A stretch of DNA of 45,873 bases from Candidatus Gastranaerophilales bacterium (GCA_944324905.1 CALUYB010000013.1:1-45873), one strand, 5' to 3'; positions 34,091 to 45,341 are shown, numbered from the stretch's first letter. The notes: generated by a model not told the origin, from the letters alone. A program made the numbers and translations.

Positions 34091-34558
34091 ATGATTTTTG
34101 ATAATATGGAAAACGCGCATTTGTATTACAATTTGGGCGATAAAATTAAAAAAGGTTTTGAATTTATTTTAAATAATGACCTAAAATCCATGCCCTGTGG
34201 CAGGCATGATATTGCAGATGGCATATATGCAAATGTTCAAGAGCTCGAAACAAAATTACCTCATATGGCTAAATTTGAGGCGCACAGGGATTATATTGAT
34301 ATTCAATATGTAATTTCAGGTAATGAAAGAATGGATTTTTCTTTAATTGACAATTTTTTAGAGGATATTCCATACGACAGCGAAAAAGATGTTGAGTTTT
34401 TAAAATTAAAAGAAGATGCACTTTGTCCTAATGTCATAAACGTTCGCGAGGGCGATTTTGCTATATTTTTCCCGCAAGACGTGCATGCGCCAATGTTAAG
34501 CTGTAACGATGGTTGCGAAAAAATTAAAAAAGTTATTGTAAAAATTAAAGCAAATTAA
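34091..34558 (+). CDS. YhcH/YjgK/YiaL (EbgC/NanQ-like) family protein
   Basis: A 155-residue beta-sandwich, cupin-like protein. Family marks include GRHDIADGIYANVQELETK, FEAHRDYIDIQYVISG and the metal-binding FAIFFPQDVHAPML. Members include the E. coli sialic-acid anomerase NanQ and the beta-galactosidase subunit EbgC, so sugar anomerisation or binding is likely. AGAGGT lies about 5 nt before the ATG. Its 3' end overlaps the convergent helicase gene by 14 nt. Confidence 0.88.
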   Translation: MIFDNMENAHLYYNLGDKIKKGFEFILNNDLKSMPCGRHDIADGIYANVQELETKLPHMAKFEAHRDYIDIQYVISGNERMDFSLIDNFLEDIPYDSEKDVEFLKLKEDALCPNVINVREGDFAIFFPQDVHAPMLSCNDGCEKIKKVIVKIKAN

Positions 34559-37500
34559 GCTCGCACATATCTTTAAAATTGCAATATTCACAAGCCTTTT
34601 TATTAAAAGTTGGCTCAAAGTTTTGCTTTTCAATATTCGAATAAACTTCTTTAATTTTATTTTCAATGATACTATTATCTTCTTCGCTCATTTCGCAAGT
34701 ATAATTGCTGTCGCACTGTTCAACAAATACAAGTTGTGTGGCACTTACCTTTTTGTCAAATTTTTTCTCAACAAGATATTTATAAAACCTTAATTGATTT
34801 AAATATCTTTCATAAGCTCCACCTTCTTTGATATTGTATTTGTTTTTTGCGCTTCCTGTTTTAAAGTCTTTTATTAAAAATGTGCCGTCCTCAAGAAGTT
34901 CTATGCGGTCTATTTTTCCGTTAATCGGGATTTGTGTACCTACTTTTGTTTCGATGTTAAATTCTGTGCTAAATATTTTATCAATTTGAGTTAAGATAAG
35001 CTGATTGTAAAAAATTCTCAGGTTTTCTTCCCCTTTTTGCAAGTAATTTTTCCTTGCGCTTCTGTCTGAAAAAGGCACTTTTGTCAGCAGGTTTTTAAAA
35101 TTAGAAATAAATTTTTCAACGTCTTCGTATTTTCCCTCAATCTTTGCATTTTTTGAAAAATTTTCTATAGTTTTATGCACAACATTTCCATAGTTTAAAA
35201 TGTCATTAACACCATTTAATGACCCTAATCTTAAAACGTAAGAGTACAAAAATTGCCTTGGGCAATCAAGATATGTATTCATCATACTTGCACTTAAGCT
35301 TAATGTTTCAAAAGATGAACGTATGAAATTTTGAAAATCATCCCTAAAATTGTGCTCATATCTTACTGTCTTGATAAGCTCAGCTACATAGTTTTCTTTG
35401 GTGTAGGGTATTTCTGTTTTTTCAAGGTATTCGGGCTTAATTTCGGATATGAATTTTGTCATTCGCCTTTCTTTAGCACCTATTGTTTTTGGGAAACTCA
35501 AGTATAGTTTATGTTTTGCTCTTGTTATTCCAACAAAAAGCACTTTTACATTTTCAGAAATTTTGAGAGCTTTTTTTGTTTCGTCATCTATTACCTTTTT
35601 AATAGGCACTTTTGGTGTAATGTTATCCTGAGAAAACCTTTCCCATTTATACTCATCAAGTGTTGGTATAAAAACGTAAGAAAATTCGCGACCTTTGGAT
35701 GAATGGATTGTAACCAGTTGAACTGCGTTTTTGTCTATTGGTGATTTTTCGGTCAAAATCGCCGTTCCGTTTTCAAGTGCGTCATCAAGATAATTTGTAA
35801 AATCTTCCAAAGTTGCCCTTTTTTGTGAGTTATAAAAGTCATGTGCTTCTTGCGTCAGCTTTTTAAGTGCGGCAATATTTTCTTCGATATTCAGCGGACA
35901 ATTTATAAAATAGTTTAAAATGCCAGTTTTATTAATGGTTTCAAGTACAAGCTGGTAGATATTTAACGAGCTTTTTGCTCCTGATAAGTATTCAAAATCA
36001 TCAATAAACTTTTTAATTTTAGCCTCGTCTTGCCAGTTTTTATCTTTCATATCGTAGATATCTGAAATAAAATCGCGATTTTTGTGCAAATATGATTCAG
36101 CTAAAATATCGTTGTAATCATTTATGTTTATGCAAAAAGGCTCAGACAAAAGCAATGGGAAGATTTTATCCGCATTTAAAGCTGGATTTACAAGCATTTT
36201 CAAGTAAAAAAATGTAATAATTGACGACTTTATTGAAAAAATACTTTTACCTTCTTTTAGCTCGTATGGTATATTTCGACCTTTCAAAATCTCGCAAAAC
36301 TCGTCCAATTCACCGTTTGACTTGGTTAAAATTGCAATTTCGTTTAATTTGGGGCAATCATTTTTTATAATGTTTTCGATTTCATCTGCTATTGCATTGT
36401 ATTCTTGGTTTATATCCTGATAAATTTTTAATGTTGGTTTTGTATTTTTTTCAAATAAACTTGCATTTTTTGCGCTTAAATGTTTGTTAACATTATATTC
36501 TTTAAATTCGGGATTATTTTCAAGTCTGTTTGGGTCTTGTATTGCAACCTGTTCACTTAAATCCAGAATTGATTGAGTGGAGCGCATGTTCTCATCAAGA
36601 CAAATTACTTTTGTATCAGGGTATTTTTTTAAAAATTGCTCAATGTTATCAATTTGCGCGCCCTGAAAACCGTATATAATTTGATCATCATCCCCTACAA
36701 CAAAAATGTTTTTTTTGTTGTTTGCATCAACCAAATTAAACACAATTGCGTTTTGCGCTTTGTTTGTGTCCTGATACTCATCGACCAAAAAGTAGTCATA
36801 ACTGTTTGCAATTTTATCCAAAAAGTTTGCAGATTCTTTGAATTTATTTAAAACAAGAATAATCATATCGTTAAAATCGATAAGGTTATTCTCTCTCATT
36901 TTTTTATTGTAAAGCTCGTAAAAATCATATGTTTCGCGCGCTTGGTTTATTCTTTTTTCAAGTTCACTTTTGTAATTTTCGTCTTTTTTTAAAACTTTTT
37001 TGCCCTGTGTTATGCACTCTTTTATTTTTTCATTTATATCATCCAGCCCTTTACCCCACTGTGGGTGGTTTTCAAGGTTATAGAAATATTCTTCTTTTGT
37101 AAGTAAATTTTTCTTTATTTCATTAATTCTGTTTAAAATTGTGCCTGCATGGAAAAATTTATCACCTGAGGAGGTTTTAAAGTGTTTTGTATCAAGCTCG
37201 TCAATGCACAAGCGCATTAGATTTCTTTTTGCCGTATCGTTTATTATTTGTGCGCTTGAATATTCTTCAAAGTATTCTTCGTTGTTTTGAATTATTTCCC
37301 AACAAAAACTGTGATAGGTGTAAACATTTACAAGAGAGCCCTTTTGACCAACTTTAGAAATCAACCTGTTTTTCATTTCATTTGCTGCAGCATCTGAGAA
37401 TGTTAAGCAAAGAATTTTTGAAGGTTCAACACCTTTTTCCAGCATGCCTTTAATGCGCTCAATCACTGTAAAGGTTTTGCCTGTGCCCGGGCCTGCTAAA

Positions 37501-37580
37501 ACCATAATTGAACCATCAATTGTATCTATGCACTCTTGCTGTTTTTTGTTTGGCAATATTTTTGCGCTGTTAAGTGACAT
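34545..37580 (-). CDS. UvrD/PcrA-type ATP-dependent helicase with C-terminal RecB-like nuclease
   Basis: A 1011-residue SF1 DNA helicase-nuclease for repair or recombination. Walker A is LAGPGTGKT near residue 30, motif II is FLVDEYQDTN, motif III is VVGDDDQIIYGFQGA, motif V is VTIHSSKGREF and motif VI is VGITRAKHKL. The last 250 residues are a PD-(D/E)XK nuclease (SMMNTYLDCPRQFLYSYVL, GKIDRIELL, LIKDFKTG). Cysteines at YLDCPRQF and in ACEYCNFKDMCEL fit a [4Fe-4S] cluster of the AddB type. Start 37580 is chosen because AGAGGGTG lies upstream; longer frames enter the terminator. Confidence 0.93.
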   Translation of the reverse strand: MSLNSAKILPNKKQQECIDTIDGSIMVLAGPGTGKTFTVIERIKGMLEKGVEPSKILCLTFSDAAANEMKNRLISKVGQKGSLVNVYTYHSFCWEIIQNNEEYFEEYSSAQIINDTAKRNLMRLCIDELDTKHFKTSSGDKFFHAGTILNRINEIKKNLLTKEEYFYNLENHPQWGKGLDDINEKIKECITQGKKVLKKDENYKSELEKRINQARETYDFYELYNKKMRENNLIDFNDMIILVLNKFKESANFLDKIANSYDYFLVDEYQDTNKAQNAIVFNLVDANNKKNIFVVGDDDQIIYGFQGAQIDNIEQFLKKYPDTKVICLDENMRSTQSILDLSEQVAIQDPNRLENNPEFKEYNVNKHLSAKNASLFEKNTKPTLKIYQDINQEYNAIADEIENIIKNDCPKLNEIAILTKSNGELDEFCEILKGRNIPYELKEGKSIFSIKSSIITFFYLKMLVNPALNADKIFPLLLSEPFCININDYNDILAESYLHKNRDFISDIYDMKDKNWQDEAKIKKFIDDFEYLSGAKSSLNIYQLVLETINKTGILNYFINCPLNIEENIAALKKLTQEAHDFYNSQKRATLEDFTNYLDDALENGTAILTEKSPIDKNAVQLVTIHSSKGREFSYVFIPTLDEYKWERFSQDNITPKVPIKKVIDDETKKALKISENVKVLFVGITRAKHKLYLSFPKTIGAKERRMTKFISEIKPEYLEKTEIPYTKENYVAELIKTVRYEHNFRDDFQNFIRSSFETLSLSASMMNTYLDCPRQFLYSYVLRLGSLNGVNDILNYGNVVHKTIENFSKNAKIEGKYEDVEKFISNFKNLLTKVPFSDRSARKNYLQKGEENLRIFYNQLILTQIDKIFSTEFNIETKVGTQIPINGKIDRIELLEDGTFLIKDFKTGSAKNKYNIKEGGAYERYLNQLRFYKYLVEKKFDKKVSATQLVFVEQCDSNYTCEMSEEDNSIIENKIKEVYSNIEKQNFEPTFNKKACEYCNFKDMCELNLL

Positions 37581-37601
37581 ATTACACCCTCTTTTCATGT
37601 T

Positions 37602-37631
37602 AAAAAGACCTGCCATTTAGCAGGTCTTTTT
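37602..37631 (-). terminator. Intrinsic terminator between tRNA-Gly and the helicase gene
   Basis: A strong stem of about 11 bp (AAAAGACCTGC with GCAGGTCTTTT, 6-nt loop) lies just after the tRNA-Gly 3' end and before the helicase ribosome site, separating the two units. Confidence 0.85.
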
Positions 37632-37635
37632 AATT

Positions 37636-37707
37636 AGCGGGAGACGAGGCTCGAACTCGCGACATCTTCCTTGGCAAGGAAGCATTCTACCACTGAATTA
37701 CTCCCGC
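37636..37707 (-). tRNA. tRNA-Gly (GCC anticodon)
   Basis: The minus strand folds into a cloverleaf: acceptor GCGGGAG with CTCCCGC, D-arm with TTCAGTGGTAGAA, anticodon loop TTGCCAA (GCC), T-arm GAGTTCGAGCCTC and discriminator T. CCA is not encoded. An intrinsic terminator follows. Confidence 0.95.
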
Positions 37708-37772
37708 AAACAACGATAGAATTATAATACATGTTCAAAAAAATATTTCAAGTATTTTTTTGTATTTTAGAA

Positions 37773-38333
37773 CTACTTTGCTTCAACCTGTTCTGCCACA
37801 GGGGTTTGAGTCGGTTGCTCAATTTCTTCTTTTTTTGTTTCTTCTGTAACAGGTTGAGTAACTTGAGTATCTGCTGTTGTTTGAGTTTGTTCAGCTTGTG
37901 CCTCTTGAGCTGCAGGTTCCGCAACTGTTGTTGCAGTCATGCCTTCTTGAGAATCTTTTGATTTAAAGTTAAGAGCAATAATTCCTGCGGATGACGCTAT
38001 TGCAATAAGCGCTCCAAGCCATTTTAGGGGTGTATTTTGTTTTTTAATAACATTTTTTGCACCCTCTGCTGCTTTTTTTGCACCTTCTTCTGCGCCTTTT
38101 TTAGCTGTATCTATTGTTTTTTTACTTACTCTTGCACCGAGCATGGTCATTAGTGTGCCCGCAATACTACCTCCTGCAAGTGCTGTATTTACTTTTGCTT
38201 TTGTATTATTGTCAGACTTTTCAAAAGAATCTTTAAATTCTATCGCTTTGGTTTTTGCTTTTTGAAAAATATTTTGTTGATTTGCTACTGGTGTTGCCGT
38301 ACTTACTGATTGTAAATTAATACCTTGTGTCAT
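37773..38333 (-). CDS. Hypothetical single-pass membrane protein (186 aa)
   Basis: I do not recognise this family. Residues 1-100 are polar and helical with Ala/Lys repeats (TAKKGAEEGAKKAAEGAKNV). One transmembrane helix lies at about 108-124 (LGALIAIASSAGIIALNF). The C-terminal 60 residues are a Gln/Thr/Glu-rich tail (AAQEAQAEQTQTT) that is probably disordered. AGGAG lies about 8 nt before the ATG at 38333. The lack of a signal peptide means topology is uncertain. It is divergent from pfp. Confidence 0.7.
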   Translation of the reverse strand: MTQGINLQSVSTATPVANQQNIFQKAKTKAIEFKDSFEKSDNNTKAKVNTALAGGSIAGTLMTMLGARVSKKTIDTAKKGAEEGAKKAAEGAKNVIKKQNTPLKWLGALIAIASSAGIIALNFKSKDSQEGMTATTVAEPAAQEAQAEQTQTTADTQVTQPVTEETKKEEIEQPTQTPVAEQVEAK

Positions 38334-38425
38334 TTATCAACTCCTATTGTTATTTATATATAATCTTAAGTGCTGTAAATATTTTTTTTACATAGTTTGG
38401 AATATTTTTTTACATTTCTTAATTT

Positions 38426-38454
38426 TTGCTTGTTTAATATATTTGTAATAAAAT
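38426..38454 (+). promoter_or_regulatory. Likely promoter of pfp
   Basis: TTGCTT (38426-38431), a 17-nt spacer and TAAAAT (38449-38454) precede a short leader with AAGGAGAA before the ATG at 38491. Confidence 0.5.
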
Positions 38455-38490
38455 ATTATTCAGCATTGGAGCTTAATAAGGAGAAAATAT

Positions 38491-40173
38491 ATGCGCGAAT
38501 GTTCACCATTGCACAAAGAAAGACTTAACTATAAACCAAAATTAGCAGGAATTCTTGCTGATGGTATAAAAAACGTAAAAATTTCTTTTGGACAAAATAC
38601 AACTGCAGTAAAAGACGCAGAGGAAATTCAAAAACTTTTTAAAGATGTTTATGGTCAACCGCTTGTAAGCTTTGATAAAACTGGCGATGCACTAAACTTT
38701 GAACAAAAAAATGTCGGAGTTATTTTATCAGGCGGACAAGCCCCCGGCGGACACAATGTTATAGCAGGTCTTTATGATGCACTTAAAGCTGCTAACCCCA
38801 ATAACGTTTTATACGGATTTTTAGGCGGTCCTTCAGGTATTATTGATAATAAATATGTAAAATTTGATGACGAATTTATTAATAAATACAGAAATACCGG
38901 CGGTTTTGACATAATTGGTTCAGGTAGAACAAAACTTGAAACAGAAGAACAATTTGAAAAAACTCTGCAAAATTGCAAGGCACTTGATATTAACGCAATT
39001 GTTATAATCGGCGGTGATGACTCAAATACAAATGCTTGCATGCTAGCTCAATGGTTAAAGGCAAAAGGTGCAAATATACAGGTAATAGGCTGCCCCAAAA
39101 CAATTGACGGCGACTTGAAAAACGACCAAATTGAAATTTCTTTCGGTTTTGATACTGCTACAAAAACATACGCAGAACTTATCGGAAACATTCAAAGAGA
39201 TGCTAACTCTGCTAAAAAATACTGGCACTTTATAAAGTTAATGGGTCGTAGTGCAACTCATGTTGGCTTAGAAGTAGCATTACAGGTTCAACCAAATATC
39301 ACTCTTATTTCTGAAGAAGTTGAAGCTAAAAAACAATCTCTTGAAAGCATTGTTGATTACATTACAGACATCGTAGTTAAACGTTCTGAAATGGGTAAAA
39401 ATTTTGGTGTTGCTTTAATTCCTGAAGGTCTTATTGAGTTTATCCCTGAAATGAAGACTATGATTTCAAACCTTAACGACCTTCTTGCAGTTCTTGAAAA
39501 AGATGAAAATTTTGTAAATGCACAAAATAGTGAAAAATACAAAGTTATAGAATCTAGATTAGACGCTCAAAACGCTAAAGTGTTTAATTCTCTACCAGAT
39601 ATGATTAAAGCTCAATTGTTGATGGACAGAGACCCTCATGGTAATGTTCAAGTTTCAAAAATTGAAACCGAAAAACTCTTAATTGAAATGGTTCGTGCAA
39701 GGTTAAAAGCGCTTAAGGCTCAAGGAAAATATGACGGAAAATTCTCCGACCAGGCACATTTCTTTGGTTATGAAGGAAGATGCGCAATGCCTTCAAACTT
39801 TGATGCTGACTATTGCTATTCATTGGGCTATAACGCTTTTGCACTTATTCAAGCAGGTTTAACAGGTTATTTATCATCTGTTAAAAACCTAACCGCTCCT
39901 GCAACAGAATGGAAAGCAGGCGGTGTGCCATTAACTATGATGATGAATATGGAAAAACGTCATGGGGTTATGAAACCTGTTATTCAAAAAGCCCTTGTTG
40001 ACTTAAATGGTCCAGTATTTAAGGCATTTGAGCAAAGAAGAGAAAAATGGGCGCTTAATGATTGTTATGTATTCCCCGGCGCTATTCAATACTTTGGACC
40101 TTGTGAAGTATGCGATGTAACAACACTTACTTTACAGTTAGAACAACAAAAAGTGCCTGTGGCACAAAATTAA
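38491..40173 (+). CDS. pfp: Pyrophosphate-dependent 6-phosphofructokinase
   Basis: Catalyses reversible phosphorylation of fructose 6-phosphate with pyrophosphate in glycolysis. The 560-residue protein is the long type: it begins [16 protein letters not shown], as in plant-like PPi-PFKs. The binding motif is [16 protein letters not shown]. The PPi-specificity residues are in [15 protein letters not shown] and [29 protein letters not shown] and the [15 protein letters not shown] segment follow. AAGGAGAA gives the start, and a strong terminator closes the single-gene unit. Confidence 0.96.
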   Translation: MRECSPLHKERLNYKPKLAGILADGIKNVKISFGQNTTAVKDAEEIQKLFKDVYGQPLVSFDKTGDALNFEQKNVGVILSGGQAPGGHNVIAGLYDALKAANPNNVLYGFLGGPSGIIDNKYVKFDDEFINKYRNTGGFDIIGSGRTKLETEEQFEKTLQNCKALDINAIVIIGGDDSNTNACMLAQWLKAKGANIQVIGCPKTIDGDLKNDQIEISFGFDTATKTYAELIGNIQRDANSAKKYWHFIKLMGRSATHVGLEVALQVQPNITLISEEVEAKKQSLESIVDYITDIVVKRSEMGKNFGVALIPEGLIEFIPEMKTMISNLNDLLAVLEKDENFVNAQNSEKYKVIESRLDAQNAKVFNSLPDMIKAQLLMDRDPHGNVQVSKIETEKLLIEMVRARLKALKAQGKYDGKFSDQAHFFGYEGRCAMPSNFDADYCYSLGYNAFALIQAGLTGYLSSVKNLTAPATEWKAGGVPLTMMMNMEKRHGVMKPVIQKALVDLNGPVFKAFEQRREKWALNDCYVFPGAIQYFGPCEVCDVTTLTLQLEQQKVPVAQN

Positions 40174-40182
40174 AATACTACC

Positions 40183-40212
40183 GGCGCATGTCTAACTCAC
40201 ATGCGCCTTTTT
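40183..40212 (+). terminator. Intrinsic terminator after pfp
   Basis: A 9-bp GC-rich stem (40183-40191 with 40199-40207), a 7-nt loop and five T residues. Confidence 0.9.
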
Positions 40213-40233
40213 ACACATAGAAAAGGAATTAAA

Positions 40234-41331
40234 ATGTTAAAAGCAGGAATTGTAGGACTCCCAAACGTTGGTAAATCAACCTTATTTAACGCACTTACAC
40301 TGTCAAAAAATGCACAAAGTGCTAATTACCCGTTTTGCACAATTGAACCCAATGTGGGAGTGGTAACTGTTCCTGATGAAAGACTCTATAAGCTGCAACC
40401 GCTGGTAAAAACAGATACAGTAATACCAACGGCAATAGAATTTGTAGATATTGCAGGGCTTGTAAAAGGCGCAAGTAAAGGCGAAGGACTGGGAAACCAA
40501 TTTTTGCATAATATTAGAGAAGTTGATGCAATTATTCAAGTTGTAAGATGTTTTGATGATGAAAACACAATCCACGTGAACGGTAAGATTGACCCTATTG
40601 ATGACATTGAAACAATTAATACCGAGCTTGCGCTTGCCGATATTACAACTCTTGAAAATCGTCTAAAACGTATAGCAAAGCAAGTAAAAGGCGGCGATAA
40701 AGAAGCGGTCCTCGAAAATTCAATTATAGAAAGGCTTATGCCCTATCTTGAACAGGGTAAATTTATTAATACAAAAGAGCTGTTTAACGAAGAAGAACAA
40801 AAAGCACTGCATCATTTTCATCTGCTTATGACAAAACCAATGATATACTGTGCAAATGTTGCCGAAAGCGACTTGGCAAGCGGCAACGAGTATGTTGAGC
40901 GTGTCAAAAAATACGCAAAAGAAAACGGTGCTGATGTTGTAATGATTTGCGCAGGAATTGAATCAGAACTTGTTGAGTTAGGTGAAGAAGAATCTAAAAA
41001 TTACTTAAAAGAATTAGGTGCAGACTCCTCCGGTATTGAAAAAATGATTAAGTGCGTGTATGACCTTTTGGGGCTTAGAACATACATCACAGCAGGAGAA
41101 AAAGAAGTCCGTGCATGGACGATTACAAAAGGCATGAAAGCTCCGCAGGCAGCAGGCGTTATTCATACTGATTTTGAAAAAGGTTTTATTAAGGCAGAAG
41201 TTGTTTCTTATGATGATTTTATTGCAGCAGGCTCGTGGGCTGCAGCAAGGGAAAAGGGTGTTGCGCGTCTAGAGGGTAAAGACTACGTTGTGCAAGATGG
41301 CGACATAATGCTCTTTAGGTTTGCAAATTAA
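40234..41331 (+). CDS. ychF: Ribosome-binding ATPase YchF/OLA1
   Basis: A P-loop protein of the Obg-related family that binds ribosomes and prefers ATP; it takes part in stress responses. It is 365 residues. Walker A is GLPNVGKSTLFN, G3 is VDIAGLVKGASKGEGLGNQF, the altered G4 is in YCANVAESD, and the TGS-like end is AGVIHTDFEKGFIKAEV with VQDGDIMLFRFAN. AAGGAA lies about 6 nt before the ATG at 40234, so I reject an upstream frame start at 40201 that lies in the pfp terminator. Confidence 0.96.
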   Translation: MLKAGIVGLPNVGKSTLFNALTLSKNAQSANYPFCTIEPNVGVVTVPDERLYKLQPLVKTDTVIPTAIEFVDIAGLVKGASKGEGLGNQFLHNIREVDAIIQVVRCFDDENTIHVNGKIDPIDDIETINTELALADITTLENRLKRIAKQVKGGDKEAVLENSIIERLMPYLEQGKFINTKELFNEEEQKALHHFHLLMTKPMIYCANVAESDLASGNEYVERVKKYAKENGADVVMICAGIESELVELGEEESKNYLKELGADSSGIEKMIKCVYDLLGLRTYITAGEKEVRAWTITKGMKAPQAAGVIHTDFEKGFIKAEVVSYDDFIAAGSWAAAREKGVARLEGKDYVVQDGDIMLFRFAN

Positions 41332-41394
41332 TTTTTGACAAAATAAATTTTAAGTGGTAAAACTTCTTGTGTAAGCTTAGGAAGGTTGGTCTAT

Positions 41395-41754
41395 ATGAAA
41401 GTAGAAAAAATCGCCACAATGGCTTTGAATTTTTCGCATGCAGAATTTGAAAATGATATTGAAACCAGCAATACTAGGGATGTTATTAAAGATGACACCA
41501 GAATTGATGAAAAAATGGATGAAACAATGAGGTATTTAAACAACCTTTCTGATGAGAAAAAATGTGATATTGAGGTAAAACTGGATTATAATTCAAGCAC
41601 TAATAAAGGTGATATTATTGGGGAAATTCATGATAATGAAGGCAAAAAAAATGACAAAGAAGTTAGAGTTCAAATTGACGCCAGCAATGATAATAGCGTT
41701 GTAAATAGAATTGATATGTTTAAAAATCACTGCAGCTCAATTATAAGACACTAG
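41395..41754 (+). CDS. Hypothetical small acidic protein (119 aa)
   Basis: I do not recognise this family. It is charged and soluble, with a helical N-terminus (KVEKIATMALNFSHAEFEND) and a beta-type centre (KKCDIEVKLDYNSS, DIIGEIHDNEG, KEVRVQIDAS). ATG at 41395 is preceded by AGGAAGG at 9 nt, better than the TTG at 41386. It overlaps the convergent next gene by 4 nt. Confidence 0.6.
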   Translation: MKVEKIATMALNFSHAEFENDIETSNTRDVIKDDTRIDEKMDETMRYLNNLSDEKKCDIEVKLDYNSSTNKGDIIGEIHDNEGKKNDKEVRVQIDASNDNSVVNRIDMFKNHCSSIIRH

Positions 41755-42206
41755 CCTGCAATGTATTCAATATATCTTTCTAACGCCTTGTAGCCATCGT
41801 AAAATTCACCGACAGCCGTTGAATAATTGCTTGCGCGAAGGTATTTCAGCTCTTTTATTCTTATTTCAAAAATTTCGTCAGCGTAAGCCTTTGCGTATGC
41901 ATCACCTGAATTTGACCATATTTTTAGCTGTTCAAGTTGATGATTAATTTGAGAAATAGTTGAGTTTTCAAGGACATCAAAGCCGTATTTTTTCAAAATA
42001 GAAAGCTCGTAGTTGCTAATCCTTGAATGAACCGCGCTAAAACCAAATATTCTTTTAATTACCATATAATTACCGGCTAATTGCCTGTGTTTTTGGGGTA
42101 TTTGACCGCGTGCAATTAGGGATGACATGCTTAAGTTGTCATACCTGCTGTATGAATTTCTCTCTAAATCCCCTTTATTTACTTTTTTTGAAAATTTTTG
42201 AAACAC
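41751..42206 (-). CDS. Hypothetical protein (about 151 aa, start uncertain)
   Basis: I do not recognise this family. It is basic and helical, with the segments GQIPQKHRQLAGNYMVIKRI, NYELSILKKYGFDVLE and EFYDGYKALERYIEYI. No membrane helix or signal peptide is seen. The frame is open up to an ATG at 42257, but that start has no ribosome site and the extension contains a TATAAT-like box and GGGAG. I therefore prefer the GTG at 42206. The gene stands between two plus-strand units. Confidence 0.6.
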   Translation of the reverse strand: MFQKFSKKVNKGDLERNSYSRYDNLSMSSLIARGQIPQKHRQLAGNYMVIKRIFGFSAVHSRISNYELSILKKYGFDVLENSTISQINHQLEQLKIWSNSGDAYAKAYADEIFEIRIKELKYLRASNYSTAVGEFYDGYKALERYIEYIAG

Positions 42207-42278
42207 TTTTTCTATTCCATCTCTCCCTTTTAAGATTATAAAATAAAAATAGAGCATGGCAAAATTGTTACGTATGAT

Positions 42279-42307
42279 TTTACAAAAAGCTTTAAATATG
42301 CTTTAAT
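42279..42307 (+). promoter_or_regulatory. Likely promoter of ndk-tgt
   Basis: TTTACA (42279-42284), a 17-nt spacer and TTTAAT (42302-42307) lie before a GAGGAT ribosome site and the ndk ATG. Confidence 0.5.
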
Positions 42308-42341
42308 TATTGTGTAACAGTAGTTATTTAGAGGATGAACC

Positions 42342-42794
42342 ATGGAAAGAACATTTATCGCAATTAAACCCGATGGAGTAAAAAGAGGTTTTATTGGTAA
42401 GATTTTACAAAGATTTGAGGATAAATCGTATAAAATTGTTGCACTGAAAATGCTAAATGTCACCATGGAACAAGCAAAAAAACACTACGCTGAGCATGAA
42501 GGCAAGCCTTTTTACCCTTCATTAATTGAATATATTACATCAGGCCCCGTTGTTGCAATGGTTTTAGAGGGAGAAAATGTAGTTGCCGGTACTCGTCACA
42601 TTATGGGTAAAACAAATCCTGATGAGGCTGATGTGGGTACTATAAGGGGCGATTTTGCACAGGTTAAAGAATATAATATTGTACATGGTTCAGATTCTGC
42701 TGAATCGGCAAAGCGCGAAATTGCTATTTATTTCAACGAGAATGAACTCTGCGAAAACTATAAAACAATGCTTGAAATAGTTATGGGTCAGTAA
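42342..42794 (+). CDS. ndk: Nucleoside diphosphate kinase
   Basis: Transfers the gamma-phosphate from ATP to other NDPs through a phosphohistidine. The 150-residue protein begins ERTFIAIKPDGVKRGFIGKI and has the catalytic histidine in NIVHGSDSAESAKREI. The Kpn loop and GTIRGDFA segments are intact. It is of full length. tgt starts directly after its stop codon, so the two are one transcript. Confidence 0.97.
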   Translation: MERTFIAIKPDGVKRGFIGKILQRFEDKSYKIVALKMLNVTMEQAKKHYAEHEGKPFYPSLIEYITSGPVVAMVLEGENVVAGTRHIMGKTNPDEADVGTIRGDFAQVKEYNIVHGSDSAESAKREIAIYFNENELCENYKTMLEIVMGQ

Positions 42795-44287
<1,493 letters not shown>

Positions 44288-44373
44288 ATTATTAGGATAA
44301 ATTATTTTTATACAAATGTAAATATTTATTCATTCTAATACCCGTAAAATACTAAGATTTCTTAATATATTTG

Positions 44374-44402
44374 TTGACTTTAGGTTTTGTTTGTTGTGAA
44401 AT
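44374..44402 (+). promoter_or_regulatory. Possible promoter of the rpsL-rpsG unit
   Basis: TTGACT (44374-44379), a 17-nt spacer and TGAAAT (44397-44402) lie before the AAGGGG ribosome site of rpsL. The -10 match is 4 of 6. Confidence 0.4.
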
Positions 44403-44436
44403 ATATGTTACATATACATAATAACAAGGGGAAACT

Positions 44437-44811
44437 ATGCCAACCATTAATCAATTAGTTAAAAATGAAAGAAAGAAAATTATAGACAAAACTAAGTCTC
44501 CGGCGCTTACAAACTGCCCTCAAAGACGTGGTGTTTGCACAAGGGTTTATACTACAACCCCTAAAAAACCAAACTCTGCTCTAAGAAAAGTTGCTCGTGT
44601 AAGACTTACTAACGGTTTTGAAGTTACTACTTATATTCCGGGAATCGGACATAACCTACAAGAACACTCTGTTGTGCTGATCAGAGGCGGTAGGGTTAAA
44701 GATCTTCCCGGTGTTAGATACCACATTATCCGAGGAACGTTGGATACTGCGGGAGTTGCAAACAGAACACAAAGCAGATCTAAATACGGCGCAAAAAGAG
44801 CTAAAAAATAA
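44437..44811 (+). CDS. rpsL: Small ribosomal subunit protein uS12
   Basis: A decoding-centre ribosomal protein. The 124-residue protein begins [14 protein letters not shown] and has the conserved [37 protein letters not shown] and [12 protein letters not shown] segments. Lys43 and Lys88-region residues (KKPNSA, RVKDLPG) are of the streptomycin-sensitive type. AAGGGG lies before the ATG. rpsG follows after 18 nt, as in the str operon. Confidence 0.98.
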   Translation: MPTINQLVKNERKKIIDKTKSPALTNCPQRRGVCTRVYTTTPKKPNSALRKVARVRLTNGFEVTTYIPGIGHNLQEHSVVLIRGGRVKDLPGVRYHIIRGTLDTAGVANRTQSRSKYGAKRAKK

Positions 44812-44829
44812 GAAAGGTTAAACAAATAA

Positions 44830-45300
44830 ATGTCAAGACGTTCTAAACCGGCAAGAAGAATACCATCGCCGGATCCAGTATATAATAGTGTAGATATTGC
44901 AAAATTCATTAATCGTTTAATGAAGAAAGGTAAAAAATCAATCGCACAAAAGATTTTTTACTCTACAATGAGTAAAGTTGAAGAAAAAACCAAAACAGAA
45001 CCAATGGAAGTATTTAAAAAGGCACTTACAAACGTTACTCCATTGATTGAAGTTAAAGCAAGACGTATTGGTGGTTCAACTTATCAAGTTCCTATTGAAG
45101 TTAAGACAGATAGAGGTCAGGCTTTAGGTTCTTGCTGGATTATTGAAGCAGCAAGAAAAAGAGGTGGTAAATCAATGGTCGAAAAATTAACAAACGAGAT
45201 TGTTGATGCTTCAAATGGAACTGGAGCTGCTTGTAAAAAACGTGAAGATACTCACAAAATGGCTGAAGCTAACAAGGCATTTGCACATTATAGATACTAA
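44830..45300 (+). CDS. rpsG: Small ribosomal subunit protein uS7
   Basis: A primary 16S rRNA-binding protein of the 30S head. The 156-residue protein has SRRSKPARRIPSPDPVYNS, FINRLMKKGKKSIAQKIFY, the VTPLIEVKARRIGGSTYQVP signature and the C-terminal KREDTHKMAEANKAFAHYRY. In most bacteria fusA and tuf follow; here a strong terminator follows, so the str operon is split after rpsG. Confidence 0.98.
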   Translation: MSRRSKPARRIPSPDPVYNSVDIAKFINRLMKKGKKSIAQKIFYSTMSKVEEKTKTEPMEVFKKALTNVTPLIEVKARRIGGSTYQVPIEVKTDRGQALGSCWIIEAARKRGGKSMVEKLTNEIVDASNGTGAACKKREDTHKMAEANKAFAHYRY

Positions 45301-45308
45301 TTTTTTTA

Positions 45309-45336
45309 AAAAGCGCACCTTTTGGTGCGCTTTTTT
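45309..45336 (+). terminator. Intrinsic terminator after rpsG
   Basis: Stem AAGCGCACC with GGTGCGCTT, a 4-nt loop and a run of T residues. It ends the rpsL-rpsG unit. Confidence 0.92.
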
Positions 45337-45341
45337 AGTTA

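Noticed and set aside
37602-37616. Start of the helicase at 37616
   Set aside because: The extra 12 residues are encoded by the tRNA-Gly terminator; the ATG at 37580 has a proper ribosome site.
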